Positions 1-12,064 of a stretch of 64,000 nucleotides of DNA are shown here, in pieces. Numbering within the stretch: position 1 is the first letter of the stretch; every line of letters begins with the position of its first letter. The notes below the pieces were generated by a model. That model had not been told where the DNA came from. It saw only the letters and a list, made by a program, of their open reading frames with translations, and did not search any database. The DNA comes from Apostichopus japonicus (taxonomy: Eukaryota; Echinodermata; Holothuroidea; Aspidochirotida; Stichopodidae): the NCBI RefSeq assembly GCF_037975245.1, contig NC_092564.1, positions 17,843,984 to 17,907,983 of the forward strand, read 5' to 3'. Made by a program: the position numbers and the translations under genes.

Positions 1-1640
1 GTTCAACTACGGACAGGAGACGTCGCATTGAAAACGTCCCTCCGACGCTCAAACGACCAGAAAGAATAGACTAATCATAAACGGTTCGTTGGATCAACGT
101 CCGTTCAACTACGGACAGGCGACGTCTCACTGAGAACGTCCCATCGACGCTCAAACGACCAGAAAGAATAGATTAATTATAAACGGTTCGTTAGATCGAC
201 GTCCGTTCAACTACGGACAGGAGACGTCGCATTGAAAACGTCCCTCCGACGCTCAAACGACCAGACAGAATAGACTAATCATAAACGGTTCGTTGTATCG
301 ACGTCCGTTCATCTACGGACAGGCGACGTCGCACTGAAAACGTCCCTCCGACGCTCATACGACCAGTCAGAATAGATTAATCATAAACGGTTCGTTGGAT
401 CCACGTCCGCTTAACTACGGACAGGCGACGTCACACTGAGAACGTCCCATCGACGCTCAAACGACCAGAAAGAATAGACTAATTATAAACGGTTCGTTAG
501 ATCCACGTCCGTTCAACTACGGACAGGAGACGTCGCATTGAAAACGTCCCTCCGACGCTCAAACGACCAGAAAGAATAGACTAATCATAAACGGTTCGTT
601 GGATCGACGTCGGTTCAACTACGGACAGGAGACGTCGCACTGAAAACGTCCCTCCGACGCTCAAACGACCAGTCAGAATAGGTTAATCATAAACGGTTCG
701 TTGGATCCACGTCCGCTCAACTACGGACAGGCGACGTCGCATTGAGAACGTCCCATCGACGCTCAAACGACCAGAAAGAATAGACTAATCATAAACGGTT
801 CGTTGGATCTACGTCCGCTCAACTACGGACAGGCGACGTCGCATTGAGAACGTCCCATCGACGCTCAAACGACCAGAAAGAATAGACTAATCATAAACGG
901 TTCGTTGGATCGACGTCCGTTCAACTACGGACAGGCGACGTCTCACTGAGAACGTCCCATCGACGCTCAAACGACCAGAAAGAATAGATTAATTATAAAC
1001 GGTTCGTTAGATCGACGTCCGTTCAACTACGGACAGGAGACGTCGCATTGAAAACGTCCCTCCGACGCTCAAACGACCAGTCAGAATAGACTAATCATAA
1101 ACGGTTCGTTGGATCCACGTCCGCTCAACTACGGACAGGCGACGTCGCATTGAGAACGTCCCATCGACGCTCAAACGACCAGAAAGAATAGACTAATCAT
1201 AAACGGTTCGTTGGATCTACGTCCGCTCAACTACGGACTGGCGACGTCGCATTGAGAACGTCCCATCGACGCTCAAACGACCGGAAAAATAGACTAATCA
1301 TAAACGGTTCGTTGGATCGACGTCGGTTCAACTACGGACAGGCGACGTCGCACGGTAAATGTCTCTCCGACTTAATCATTGATATAGTTGGTTGGATCGA
1401 CGTCGAATGAAGTGTCGACAAGAGACGCCATATTAAACGACGTTAAAACAACAATTCAAAATAGACTAATCATAAACGATTCGTTGGATCGACGTCGGCT
1501 GAACTAGTTCGGTGTTGGAACGGCATTGGCGGTAGAAGTATATAAGCTTCCCTCTTTATACGCTCCAATGACTATCTAGAAATATACTATATCATAAACA
1601 GTTCGTTGGATCGGTGTCGAATCAATTTTGAACAGCGGGC
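1..1640. repeat. 102-bp tandem satellite array (left array)
   Basis: Units start at 1, 103, 205, 307 and every 102 bp to 1225, then one at 1326 after a single-base deletion; beyond that the array decays until about 1640. Each unit has a GACGTC-rich core, a TAATCATAAACGG stretch and CGTTGGATCGACGTC near its end. Two main unit types alternate irregularly (GAGACGTCGC...AAAACGTCCCTCC versus GCGACGTC...GAGAACGTCCCATC). The array is CpG-rich in an AT-rich setting. It continues off the left edge. Confidence 0.95.
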
Positions 1641-4600
1641 GCTTACGTGAATACGTATACCTTCGACGTTTAATACAGTTTATTAATATAACGTAAAATA
1701 AACATTTCGAAATACGTGTATCCGTGACATCCAACTTAACACTGGCAATCATATGCGACTCAGACGAAAGCTGTGAAAGTACCGTCAGTATATACAACAA
1801 CTTCTCGCTTATCATGCCGTTATTAAGGTAAGTAAAACTTAAATGAATCCAATAAAAGGAGACATATTTTCAGTAAAATGACACTATAGAGCAATGTTAA
1901 ACATGTTATCAAGTATATTGCAAATCTACACTCGTTTTCTTCCATAACACTTGCACTGCGAGTGAAAGAAAGAACCATATCTGGTGCAGTAATATTGAGG
2001 TAACGTTTAACTTAAATAATTGATTCGGTCATGGCAGCTCCATATAACAATTATGAATCAAGTAATCGTTTGACGCACTAGAGCATACCTCGTTATACCC
2101 CATCCCATATCCTCACAAACACATCCCCGACTACGCTTTTATAACACTTCCGTAGACAAATGTGCGTCGGCAGCGCTTTCATCTTCTGCTGAGCGAACGT
2201 GAAAGAGGAATGTCAGTTTTCCTAATATGCGCTGTCCAAGACTATGGTAGCGCAGAAGGGACATTGCATTGAACAGTTACCGACTTTTCTAAACCACAAA
2301 CAACGGTAAATTGTCGAGTTGACGAGACGATAACGTCATAAAATTCACAAACTTGGTATTGAATGTTGTTAATTTATTATTAATTTTCTGTAATTTGCTG
2401 AGTCGCACACTGAGTTGCTACTATCTCAAAAATGACAGAAATCGGAAAATGTTGACGAGATAAAGTATCTCCTTCAAGTTTCTGCAAATTGGCAGGTTAC
2501 CAACTTTAACAAAACTACAAATATCTGAAAAATGTTGAGATGGTAACGTGATTCTAGAAATTGCCGTTTTGACCGTACAACCGACGGATCTCGTCAACGG
2601 ATTAATTTTCTGTAATTTGAAGAGTGCCAAACTTTTTCAAAGAAAGTCGGGAAATTAAAAAGAAAATTACTCTTCAATGACTTGACGAATTGCACTATAC
2701 TAATCTCGCGAACATAGCATTATATAATTGCGTTGAATTTTGGTTGCTCCATAGTGGAATTCAGTGTTGTTGCTTGTTCATTTTTTTAATAATATTTACG
2801 AGTTGTAATTGTGCAACACGACACTTTAACGGTGGTCATAAGGGGACATGTCTCACACATTATAGAATAACTCAACTTCTTGCCAAAACTCGTGGTTCTG
2901 TCGGGTACCGACGCTTTCTTGACATGTCTGTCAAAAAGCTTATACCTGTACCATTGGTTTAATTCTAGGTAGACTGGCCACTGTTTAGCCATGTAGTGCC
3001 CCCCCCCCCCCACACACACACACAGAAACACTCATTTATAGGGAGTTTCATCCGCCATTTCCAACATTACAACTCAATTTTAAATTGGAATTAATGTAAA
3101 CAACATAAAAACAGTACGACTCTTTCATACCGTTTTATATTTTCACAGCACAGCAGACTACCCCAACCTCCGCATTAAATCTCATGTATAGGCTGGGTCA
3201 TGTAATGTATGATTAGCCATGACCCATGATAATTGGTCATATAGGCCCAATAATCACGTGCAAATAAACAAAGGGTCAAGTTTTTAATGCTTTAGTATAG
3301 GTCAGGCCCATCTTTTAAGTGTTGCCGAGGCTGAAACTTCTAGAGTGTGGGACCTCCTTTATAGCTACTGGTTATCTGCTAACTTAGGTAGATCAAACAT
3401 AGCTCCTGCGCCAGAATGCGATCTATTTTCGCGGTTATAGAACACTACCGTATTTTATTCTTAAATACGATCGTGCAAATGCCGAACCTGGCTTAAGAAA
3501 TAGAAACAAAATTGACTTCTCGTTCAAAACGGTCTTTTAATGAGTCAACCATTCGGACAATTGAAAATACAAAAGATTACATTTTCTTAGCACAAAGTAC
3601 GTCAGTACAAAACTGTAAACATGCAAAATAAAGCCTACATATAACGTTCGGACATTCGGTGAATTAAAGGCTGTTGACAAAAGGATCCAAACTAAATTAG
3701 AATAAATTACTTCCAAATATTTCTTGTGCAAATAGTGTGAGCTATATCACACTAAAATTTGATAAAGATCTAAGCCTTAATAGCACGATTCTGTAGAGCT
3801 GTTACTGTTGAGTACTTGAAGCAAATTAAATTTTCCTTGACGGGGGGGGGGGGGGTAGTATAGCGATTACATGGGGGAGTGCCTCTTCGACTTGCAAAAT
3901 GTGTGCAAGCAAAAAGTCAAACAAAAGGTTTCATTCGACAATATTTCACACCTGCAACTTTCCATATTACACTACTTGTATAATATTTGGATCAGTATCA
4001 GATCTTTAGTTAATTCTAATTTATTCAGTTTCCGGAAACGGGGACCAAATATGTTACGTGTATCATCCCTTGCTCGTATAACTGATATGAATCCCACACG
4101 TTAGATAAGTCATATATTCCCTTTAGTGCAAACACACGCCCTCACATATTCAACATTGAAGGTTTCCCGCGTAAATATTAACATAAATAATCACTCTCCT
4201 ACACAATGACCGGCTGGTCGAATCGTACGTACGTACAAGTATGATAAGTTGCTGTAATCATACACGTTTTACATGCACGTGTTTGATCTCGCAGCTTGCG
4301 AGGCATGGATTATACATTGTATATATGACAAACATTCCACGTCTAACATACATTAACCGGCCGTTATAGCTATAACAAATTGATCAGCATCAAACAGGGA
4401 TTTGCGGTTACGAGATTTTTCGGAGTACAAGGTTTTTATATAATAAATGCAAAACTAGTGGCAGCGGTCTCAAAAAAACAAAACTGCCAAGAATTCGATA
4501 TAATTTGTGGAAAATAAGGACCTTGCTCTGTATACTTATGTTGTTATACTATGTATTGCCTATAGGCTCAGATTTATTTACCAACCTAGTGTATGCTGTT

Positions 4601-5208
4601 GTATATACTGCACAGGCGGTAGGATGTTATAGCCTAGGCCTTGTCTGTTTTTTGTTGATTCCTCGAATTAAGTTATATCCTATACTGGAGTATAGCAGAA
4701 ACTGAAATGATAACGTCCTCATTGTGTTCCTCTTTATGAAGTCGGACAAGGCCTAGACGTAGGAGGTCAATTTTATTTTTTCAAACATTAAAAGGCTAGG
4801 GCCTAGGTCTATTCTTCGAACGGTATAACAATAAAGGTAAATAATTGAGCTTAGGCCCAGGGGTTGCTACAATTTTCGTCCCACTCCCAGTTTCAAACTG
4901 CCCCAAGCTAGGATCACCCCCCCCCCTCCTATATCGTATTCTTAAACATTACCAAAAAAGGCACCAAAAGTGGTTTTTACCATATTCGATACTATCCTAG
5001 ACTAGAGGCTAGTTCACAATCCCAAAGAAGAGAATGCCCAGGGACACTGGGATATTAATTTAACAATAACAGTTTAGGAAAGACAAAATCCCCACACCTG
5101 TCTTGAATACTCAATATAGTTCCCTCTGAGACTAAGAGGATATTTTAGGCCAGTTGAGCACAACTGCCCGTAGCTTAAGTCTCGAATTTTCAACATTTCT
5201 TCTTTGCT
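1641..5208. other. Left internal non-coding part of the transposon; no gene seen
   Basis: No supportable coding region. Contents: a degenerate direct duplication of about 222 bp (roughly 2290-2640, both copies carrying TAATTTTCTGTAATTTG at 2381 and 2603), a C-run followed by CA repeats (2999-3024), a 14-base G-run (3842-3855) and TAGGCC-type words around 4790-4860. The promoter of the transposase would be expected here but no clear core element can be assigned. Confidence 0.5.
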
Positions 5209-7278
5209 ATGGCTTATGTAAAACCAATATCGTATTGGAAAATAAGACGTAATGTACAATTTCAACTAAAGCACCACCCCTATCTAAAAATAGATAAGAG
5301 TAAAGTTCCTAAACAGATTCAAGAGCCCAGCAACTTAGACATTCCAGTCACAAATACTGCACTAAATTTTACTTCTAGCCCCACAGTATCACAAACAGGC
5401 CATGACAATGTTAGGCTTAGCACTAGGCCTTCTGAAAGCAAACACCTCTTCAACAATACATTAAACAATCCTGGAGTTACCCACAGGCCGAGTAGTAATT
5501 CTGAAAGTGAATTTGAAGAGCTTTCACAATGTTCTAGTAGCCAGTCAGATGTTGATGAAATGAGCCTCTCTGATCAGTTGGGGGAATGGGCTACATCAAA
5601 CAACATATCACAAACAGCAGTATCTAGTTTGTTAAACATTTTAAAACCATACCACATTGATTTGCCAAAGGATCCAAGATCACTTCTAAAGCCCATTAAA
5701 GACATTTCTTTTGAAAACATAGCAGGGGGCAAGTACTATCACTTTGGCATTGCTAACTACATTAAATCAAAAATGCAGTTATCACAGCCATGTAAAGAAT
5801 CTATCTCAATTAAAATTAACATTGATGGTCTACCCCTGTTTCGCAGTTCAAATATGCAGTTCTGGCCAATTTTGGGGATCACTGATCAAATTTTTGACAG
5901 TACACCATTTCCAATTGGAATATTTTCTGGAATGTCGAAACCATCTCCAGTTAATGAATTCTTAAAACCATTAATTGACGAGGTTACAAGTCTCGAAGAA
6001 CATGGTATTGAGCATTGTGGGGCAAAATACCAATTTTCAATATCTGCTGTTATTTGTGATGCCCCGGCTCGTGCCTTAATAAAGCGTGTAAAAGGGCATT
6101 CCTCCTACAAAGGCTGTGATCGGTGCATACAAACTGGAACTTGGATGGGAAAAATGGTGTACAAAGAAAGTGCAGATAGTTTAAGAACTGACGAAAGTTT
6201 CCAACAAATGCTTGACGAAGATCACCACCTTGAACAATCTCCATTTTCATCTACTTCTATAGGATTAGTTTCCCAATTTCCATTAGATTATATGCATCTG
6301 GTGTGTCTGGGTGTTACTCGTAAACTGCTGGGTTTGTGGATGAAAGGTCCGCTCAAAACTAGAATGCCAACCAGAGTGATCAATGCAATTTCTGAGAAGA
6401 TGATTTCACTTAGAGAGTTCATGCCAAGAGAGTTTTCAAGAAAACCTAGATCACTCCGAGAAGTTGATAGATGGAAGGCTACGGAGTTCCGTCAATTCTT
6501 AGTCTACACTGGTCCATTAGTCCTTTCTAGCCAAATACCAGTGAACCTTTACCACAACTTCATGCTGCTTTCCGTTGCAGTTCAAATTCTGTTGTCACCA
6601 AGGCTTTGTAACCAATCATCATTGATTGATTATTCTGAAGAATTATTAAAACTGTTTGTTGCACATTTCTCCAAATTGTATGGCAAGGAAATGGTAGTGT
6701 ACAATGTACATTGTTTGCTTCATCTTGCTGATGATGCACATAAATATGGTCCACTAGATAATGTTTCTGCATTTCCATTTGAAAGTTATTTGGGCACATT
6801 GAAGAAAATGGTGAAAAAGCCATCACTGCCACTGCGGCAAGTAGTTGGGCATCTGTTGAGAAAGGGGGAAATTCAGAAAAGCATGAAGAACAATGAGTAC
6901 ACTATCCTCAAACAAGAACATTCAAATGGGCCAGTGCCAGAAGGACATTTAGCTATGTCACAGTATGCCTACTTTTATCACAAAGATTTGAATGTCCATA
7001 TAACTCTTTGCACTGGGGACAATTGTGTTCAAATAGGGAATGATGTGTGCCTAGTGCAAAACTTTTTTGTTACCAATGATGATTTGTATGTGGTTTATCG
7101 ATCATTCACTCACAAGGAAAATTATTTTAGCTATCCTTGTGAATCAAAGTGTATAGGAATTTTACAAGTTGACAGTATAAGTGAAAATCTACAGGTATCA
7201 CATTCGAGGGAAATTTTCAAAAAATATGTACTTTTACCGCATAGAAATTGGTTCATTGCTATGCCTATCCTTCATTAA
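5209..7278 (+). CDS. tnp2-like (CACTA/EnSpm family) transposase
   Basis: Intact 689-codon single-exon ORF. Seen: an acidic, Ser-rich N-terminal part (to about residue 150), then a conserved core. Motifs run in order: IDGLPLF with D206; CDAPAR with D284; a C-x-x-C pair (C303, C306) in a KGHSSYKGCDRC block; LDYMHLVCLGV around 359-369; KPRSLREVDRWKATEFRQF; and FPFESYLGTLKK with E525. These correspond to the plant tnp2 landmarks DGFNPF, DFPAYGN and PFERYMGKLK, so D206/D284/E525 is the likely catalytic DDE triad. Role: cut-and-paste transposition by cleavage at the element ends. The start is the first in-frame ATG; related invertebrate proteins can have extra 5' residues, so an upstream exon is possible. 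The next gene starts only 144 bp downstream in the same direction. Host domestication cannot be excluded, but satellite-bounded context favours a transposon gene. Confidence 0.88.
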   Translation: MAYVKPISYWKIRRNVQFQLKHHPYLKIDKSKVPKQIQEPSNLDIPVTNTALNFTSSPTVSQTGHDNVRLSTRPSESKHLFNNTLNNPGVTHRPSSNSESEFEELSQCSSSQSDVDEMSLSDQLGEWATSNNISQTAVSSLLNILKPYHIDLPKDPRSLLKPIKDISFENIAGGKYYHFGIANYIKSKMQLSQPCKESISIKINIDGLPLFRSSNMQFWPILGITDQIFDSTPFPIGIFSGMSKPSPVNEFLKPLIDEVTSLEEHGIEHCGAKYQFSISAVICDAPARALIKRVKGHSSYKGCDRCIQTGTWMGKMVYKESADSLRTDESFQQMLDEDHHLEQSPFSSTSIGLVSQFPLDYMHLVCLGVTRKLLGLWMKGPLKTRMPTRVINAISEKMISLREFMPREFSRKPRSLREVDRWKATEFRQFLVYTGPLVLSSQIPVNLYHNFMLLSVAVQILLSPRLCNQSSLIDYSEELLKLFVAHFSKLYGKEMVVYNVHCLLHLADDAHKYGPLDNVSAFPFESYLGTLKKMVKKPSLPLRQVVGHLLRKGEIQKSMKNNEYTILKQEHSNGPVPEGHLAMSQYAYFYHKDLNVHITLCTGDNCVQIGNDVCLVQNFFVTNDDLYVVYRSFTHKENYFSYPCESKCIGILQVDSISENLQVSHSREIFKKYVLLPHRNWFIAMPILH

Positions 7279-7421
7279 AGAGCAAGTTTATATTAAGGAG
7301 ACTTCAGGCCAGTTACTGTTAGTTTAAGTTTAATGTTAAATACATTTTAACACTTCATTTACTTACATATATGATCATCACTTTAACATAAATTAGAAAA
7401 ATTATATTATTCAATCTTAGC

Positions 7422-10400
7422 ATGGACCCATTGTATCACATTGTGGAGTTTACGGACTCTAAGGAGATAGCCATCATCAATGAGAAATGGATGGTTTCTG
7501 AGGGTACTTGTTTGTGGCCCCCCTTCAAATCTTCAGCAAGTTTGGCAAAGGCTCTGAAGACTACCACAGAGCCCGAGACAAGTTGGAAGGCTTTTAAAAT
7601 AAGAAAACTATATGCAACAAGTAAGTAAAAATTATGTTAAATATAATTGAAGGGTGTGTCTTCATACTCTCTATTTGCCCCCATTTCTAAGTACTGGTTT
7701 TAATACTTGTTGCTAATATGCTACACAGCCCAGCCCAGAAGTTTGAGATGAAATGTTGGAGAACAGTAATAAATTAATGCAGTAACTACCATTGAACGCA
7801 CTGTTTCACCACGATGGGCTATGAACTCACAAGTGCTCTGTCCAGTGGTTACCTAATCTATAAGGACCCCCTCCCCCCCCCCCACCCTGTCTCATGCCCT
7901 TTGTTTATCCTTCTCATTTTGGCTGGGTTATCCAACTGTTTCCTGATATTTTTCAATTTACCAAGGAATAAAATAAAAATGTAACTTCACAAATTCAAAG
8001 TAAAGGTATTCAAATACATTTGGCATATTTTATATTATTCCATACAGATTCATATGACAAGGCAGTTTCCAAACTAAGGCAGGCTGAAGATGAGTCAGAC
8101 CTGCAGACAGGAGATGAGGAAGTAACCATAGGAAGAAAACGAAAGTAAGTCCCAACACAGCAAAAAGACTGATAGAGTCACACATGTATACAAAGCAGTG
8201 AAGCACCAAAGTATAATTATCACCAAGTTTCTCTTTTCAACTGGGGTGGGAGGGTGATTTGTTAGCGTAAAAGTGGTCAAAGTAAGATAGATTTTAGGTT
8301 ATCATTATTGTATTATGGTAATTTAATTTTTTTATTTTATTGCAGACCTAATCAACGTTATATGGTTGAAAGCTCGAGTGATGAGGAGTTTCCTGCCTCA
8401 CCAAAGCGACCCAGACCACCATCATTGCCATCAACTTCAACACCTGTAACTCCGCTTGCTCTATCTCCTGCCCCACCGCGCTCTCCAACCCCACCTTGCT
8501 TCCCCAACCAAACTTTGGACAATAGTGCAGCCTCTTCTTTCCATTGCCCTGGTAATTTTCTTTTAACTCTTTTCAATTATTTGCAAGCATTGTACATTAG
8601 CTCTATTGATTTACAGAATTTTCAGCTTCATTAAATTAAAGCAATTGACACATGTTTGAATTGTTTCAATTAAAACCAGAATGCAAAATGCATTGAGGTT
8701 TCGATGACTTCAATGCACTAGACTTCTGCTTGTTAGTATATAACCAGAACTAGCTGTTACAATAACACTATGGCATGCTAACACAGGTCAGTCTGTACGT
8801 GGTTATACACACCTCCATCAAAAACAGTAGGGTTCTTGTACTCAATGTTATGAATCCGCACACCAAGTATTACAAACCAAACCAAATCGCTAATAACTTT
8901 GCACATTAAGGTTGCAGAGGAGTCCACTTATGGACAATTTAGATTGGAATACGCCCACGAAACTTGAAAGAATCAACTTGAAAGAAGCTAACACAGGTCA
9001 CTGGAGGTCAACCTGAGGTCAAAGGTCACCCAAATGCAGGTCGACTATTGTATTACAATAGCGTAACTCCCAACCTTGATGGACATTTGGTTCTCAAGTT
9101 ATTGCAAAAATACTAGTTTTTGACCCCTGATTGACCTTTGTTGACATTGGATCACATGACTGTTATGTTTTGAAACAATCCCTTACCCCATTCACAACTA
9201 GTCCCAAAATATCAACCTTGTTGGAACCTGTCAATGGTAGTTTCACAAGTTGAGAAAAACTAGGCCAACATTACAGCCAACTCCATGAAGTGAAAACAAA
9301 TCTCAAGTTCACAGGTGCTTGACCTAGTTTCTCCTTGGCAGCTGGCCAAGAAATGTTTTGAAATTCGTGGTACCTGTGCAACTTACATCCAACCAGAACT
9401 ACCAATGATCTACAAATATTTTCTAGAGAAGGCATGCTTCGCCATTCAAATGCACTATTCCATCAAAATCACATCAACTTTTTAGCAAAATATCCATACG
9501 GATGAGTGACAAGTGTTGCAGTAGCTCTAGCACTTTTATATATCTATGGTCTGCAAGCAAGCCTTGGAAGACACTGTTTTACACACACACACACATGTAT
9601 GTAGCTATGTACATAGTAATTCAGGACTTCTAGCGACACACTTAAGTCAATGGGGATATTGTCGCGAGTTCGGATTCAAATCTACGGATGCCCGTAAGAT
9701 CATTTTCAATTGTCAATAGGCTCTCCTATTCTTATGAGGCGAATCGCCCATGTCATCTACTTATTAGGCTGGACGATGGGAGATACCTATATTATGAAAA
9801 GGTATGAAAAAAGTTGACCCCTGGTGACCCTAAATGACCTTCGACATCCACCAAAAACGATAGGCTTTTTGTACTTAATGTGGTCAACCTACATACCAAA
9901 TATGAAATCAATCCAAGCTTTGCTTCTTGAGATATCATGTTTACAAGCTTCTCACTATTTGACCCCTGGTGACCTTAAATGACCTCTGACCTACACCAAA
10001 AACAATAGGCTTCTTGTACTCAATAAGGTACTCCTATGTACCAAATATGAGAACTGTCCAAGCTTCCCTTCTTGAGATATCGTGTTTACAAGCTGGGCGT
10101 CACAAACGCACACACACACGCATGATTGTAAATGTTACGATTATCATCGAAACCAAAAATGCTAAGGTATGAAGACAAAGTAATATTTGTTACTATTTAA
10201 TATTATTTATTTATATTCTTGTGAATTGTTATTTATTATTAAATTGATGCTAAATATGCAACAACAAAAAATGAAAGACCTAATGTACAGTATAATTTTT
10301 AAGGGAACACAGTTTTACTATGACACATGGAGTTTATAGGAATGTAACTAAGTTTATTTTGTTGTTGTCAACTTTTATTAGATTTTGAAAAAAGGGTAAT

Positions 10401-12064
10401 CTCGATGCTGACGGAGATTAAGGCGGAGGTTCAGCACAACAAGTTGCTGCTAAAAACACTGACTGAGGCAAACGTCCTACCAGAGAGTGAAGAAGACGAT
10501 TGGCTAAATGAATTTCCTCTAAAGTCCCTTGAAGGTATAACTTCTTTGGAGGAAAAACTTAAAAATGACACAGGATCAAGGAAAAAACTGGTAAGAAATG
10601 TTTTTTGTGTGTTTTTGATTGCACGTTTTTAAAGAAACCAGTAGTGTAAGCGTTCTATGATTGAGTTTTAGACTAAATGTAACTTGCTGTAATTTCGTGC
10701 TCCATCAATTTGTAATATAAAGTTAATGAAAACCTTTTCACAGCCATATTAAATAGACATATGATGCTATGTGGTCTATAAGTCTCATATTTCAACCCAA
10801 GTTATAAGTGTAGATGGCACAGTTTAAAATTTGCTCTATGAGCCTTATAATTGCATATTGCTTTAAAAATTGCACTACTCTTTTTTCAACTGGGAGTGGT
10901 AGGAGTCTTACAGTTTTAAACAATCTTGCCAAACTCTTAGATACTTATGCACCCAGTGACCCCACTCCTGTCATACGTGGTATGTCATAAGTCATACCTC
11001 TATCTGAGATATATTTGCATTATTTTTTTGAAAAAATTGTATCTCTGTTAACTACATACATTTTGAAATATATTACTTTTTAATTATACTTCTTGTAGTA
11101 ATGTTTACCAAATACATATTTTTAGAAAATAAATTAATTACAACTAATGTAATACTAATAGTAGTGTGGTGGTAAATAACAAGTAAACAATTCATAACTT
11201 ATTACAACTGGATAACATAAACTTTGTTCCTTAATAAATTTCATTTTTTTTTCGCAATCACCTCCTTATATAGGTCCAGAAGCTGTCTATGATAGGTGGG
11301 ACCAACTTGGATAGTAGTGTGAGAAGGATTTTATCATTCCTAATGAGCAGTGCCTTGGCCACAAAATTCAACTGGTTAGGCAGGGGGAGTGCCGAAAAGA
11401 AAGCCTTTTCTACCCTTCTTCTGAAAGATTTGATTTTTAGTAAGTATACAAATGCCTATAATAAAAAAAATAAAATCGTCCCAGTTGTTCAAATGGTATA
11501 TATACTGTGACAAACTAACAGTGCTTCAATGATGCATCATGTAACATGTAGAAAAGCTTCACACTGAACTACACACAAACATTATGCATTGTATACATCT
11601 TTCCCAAAAGGCCAAGGCCCATATTTTAACCATCAAGCAACTTTGTGTAGATTGAATGGTTTTGTCAGACTGCAATGTGTGACTGTAATTCATATAAGAT
11701 AATGTACTCATCTTTGCAAAGCGCTGAGCAGAGCAGTAAAATTGGACCAAGTTGATAAGTATCATCAATGCCCTCCAATCATTTGGGATGAGACTTGCCT
11801 GAAATAAACAACATAATATCAATTAAGCCATGCGGTCAGTCATTAGATTACATTTTCTCTTGGTTTATTCATGTGATTATACTTATAATTGCTCTTCGTT
11901 TTTTCCTATTGTCCCTAGGGGCCATCTCAAGAAACCCTTTGACAAAAACAGCAACCCAGTCACAGGTGGAAGCAGTCATTAAATTATGGCTAAAACATGC
12001 TGCAGACCGGACTGGTGCCCGCAAGGACAGGCAGGCACAACAGCCAGATTGTCAGCTTGATTAA
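7422..12064 (+). CDS. DUF4806-domain protein, six exons, transposon partner gene
   Basis: Exons 7422-7620, 8048-8144, 8346-8551, 10382-10590, 11274-11439 and 11919-12064 join in phase (phases 1, 2, 1, 0, 1) through canonical GT/AG sites into a 340-residue protein ending TAA. Residues 1-67 carry YHIVEF and CLWPPF motifs seen at the N-terminus of many invertebrate DUF4806 proteins. Residues about 95-168 are Ser/Pro-rich with basic nuclear-localisation-like clusters (GRKRKP, SPKRPRPP). Residues about 205-335 match DUF4806: FPLKSLEGITSLEEKL, SSVRRILSFLMS, AFSTLLLKDLIF and a basic tail. Function is not established. By analogy with the second gene of plant CACTA elements it may bind subterminal repeats; that is inference. 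Intron 3 (8552-10381) has acquired other repeats. No frameshift or stop interrupts it. Confidence 0.85.
8552..10381. other. Intron 3 of the DUF4806 gene, containing dispersed repeats
   Basis: 1.8-kb intron with no coding evidence. It contains several blocks resembling one another in which TGACCT-type words recur, (CA)n runs near 9582-9595 and 10,109-10,121, and the 145-bp dimer annotated separately. Confidence 0.6.
9816..10098. repeat. Direct dimer of a 145-bp dispersed repeat
   Basis: Two adjacent units starting at 9816 and 9961 each begin GACCCCTGGTGACC and continue through ACCAAAAAC-ATAGGCTT, TACCAAATATGA and CTTGAGATATC-TGTTTACAAGCT. A shorter related block lies near 8818-8900. The downstream CACAAACGCACACACACACG tail resembles the end of a mobile repeat. 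It lies inside an intron of the transposon gene, so it is either nested or part of the element. Confidence 0.75.

Noticed and set aside
1..1326. Regular repeats considered as a CRISPR array
   Set aside because: Units are contiguous 102-bp tandem copies with no distinct spacers, in a eukaryotic genome.
5209..7278. Treating the 689-codon protein as a conserved host gene
   Set aside because: Its motifs are those of tnp2-like transposases and it sits between inverted subterminal-like arrays; domestication is possible but unsupported here.
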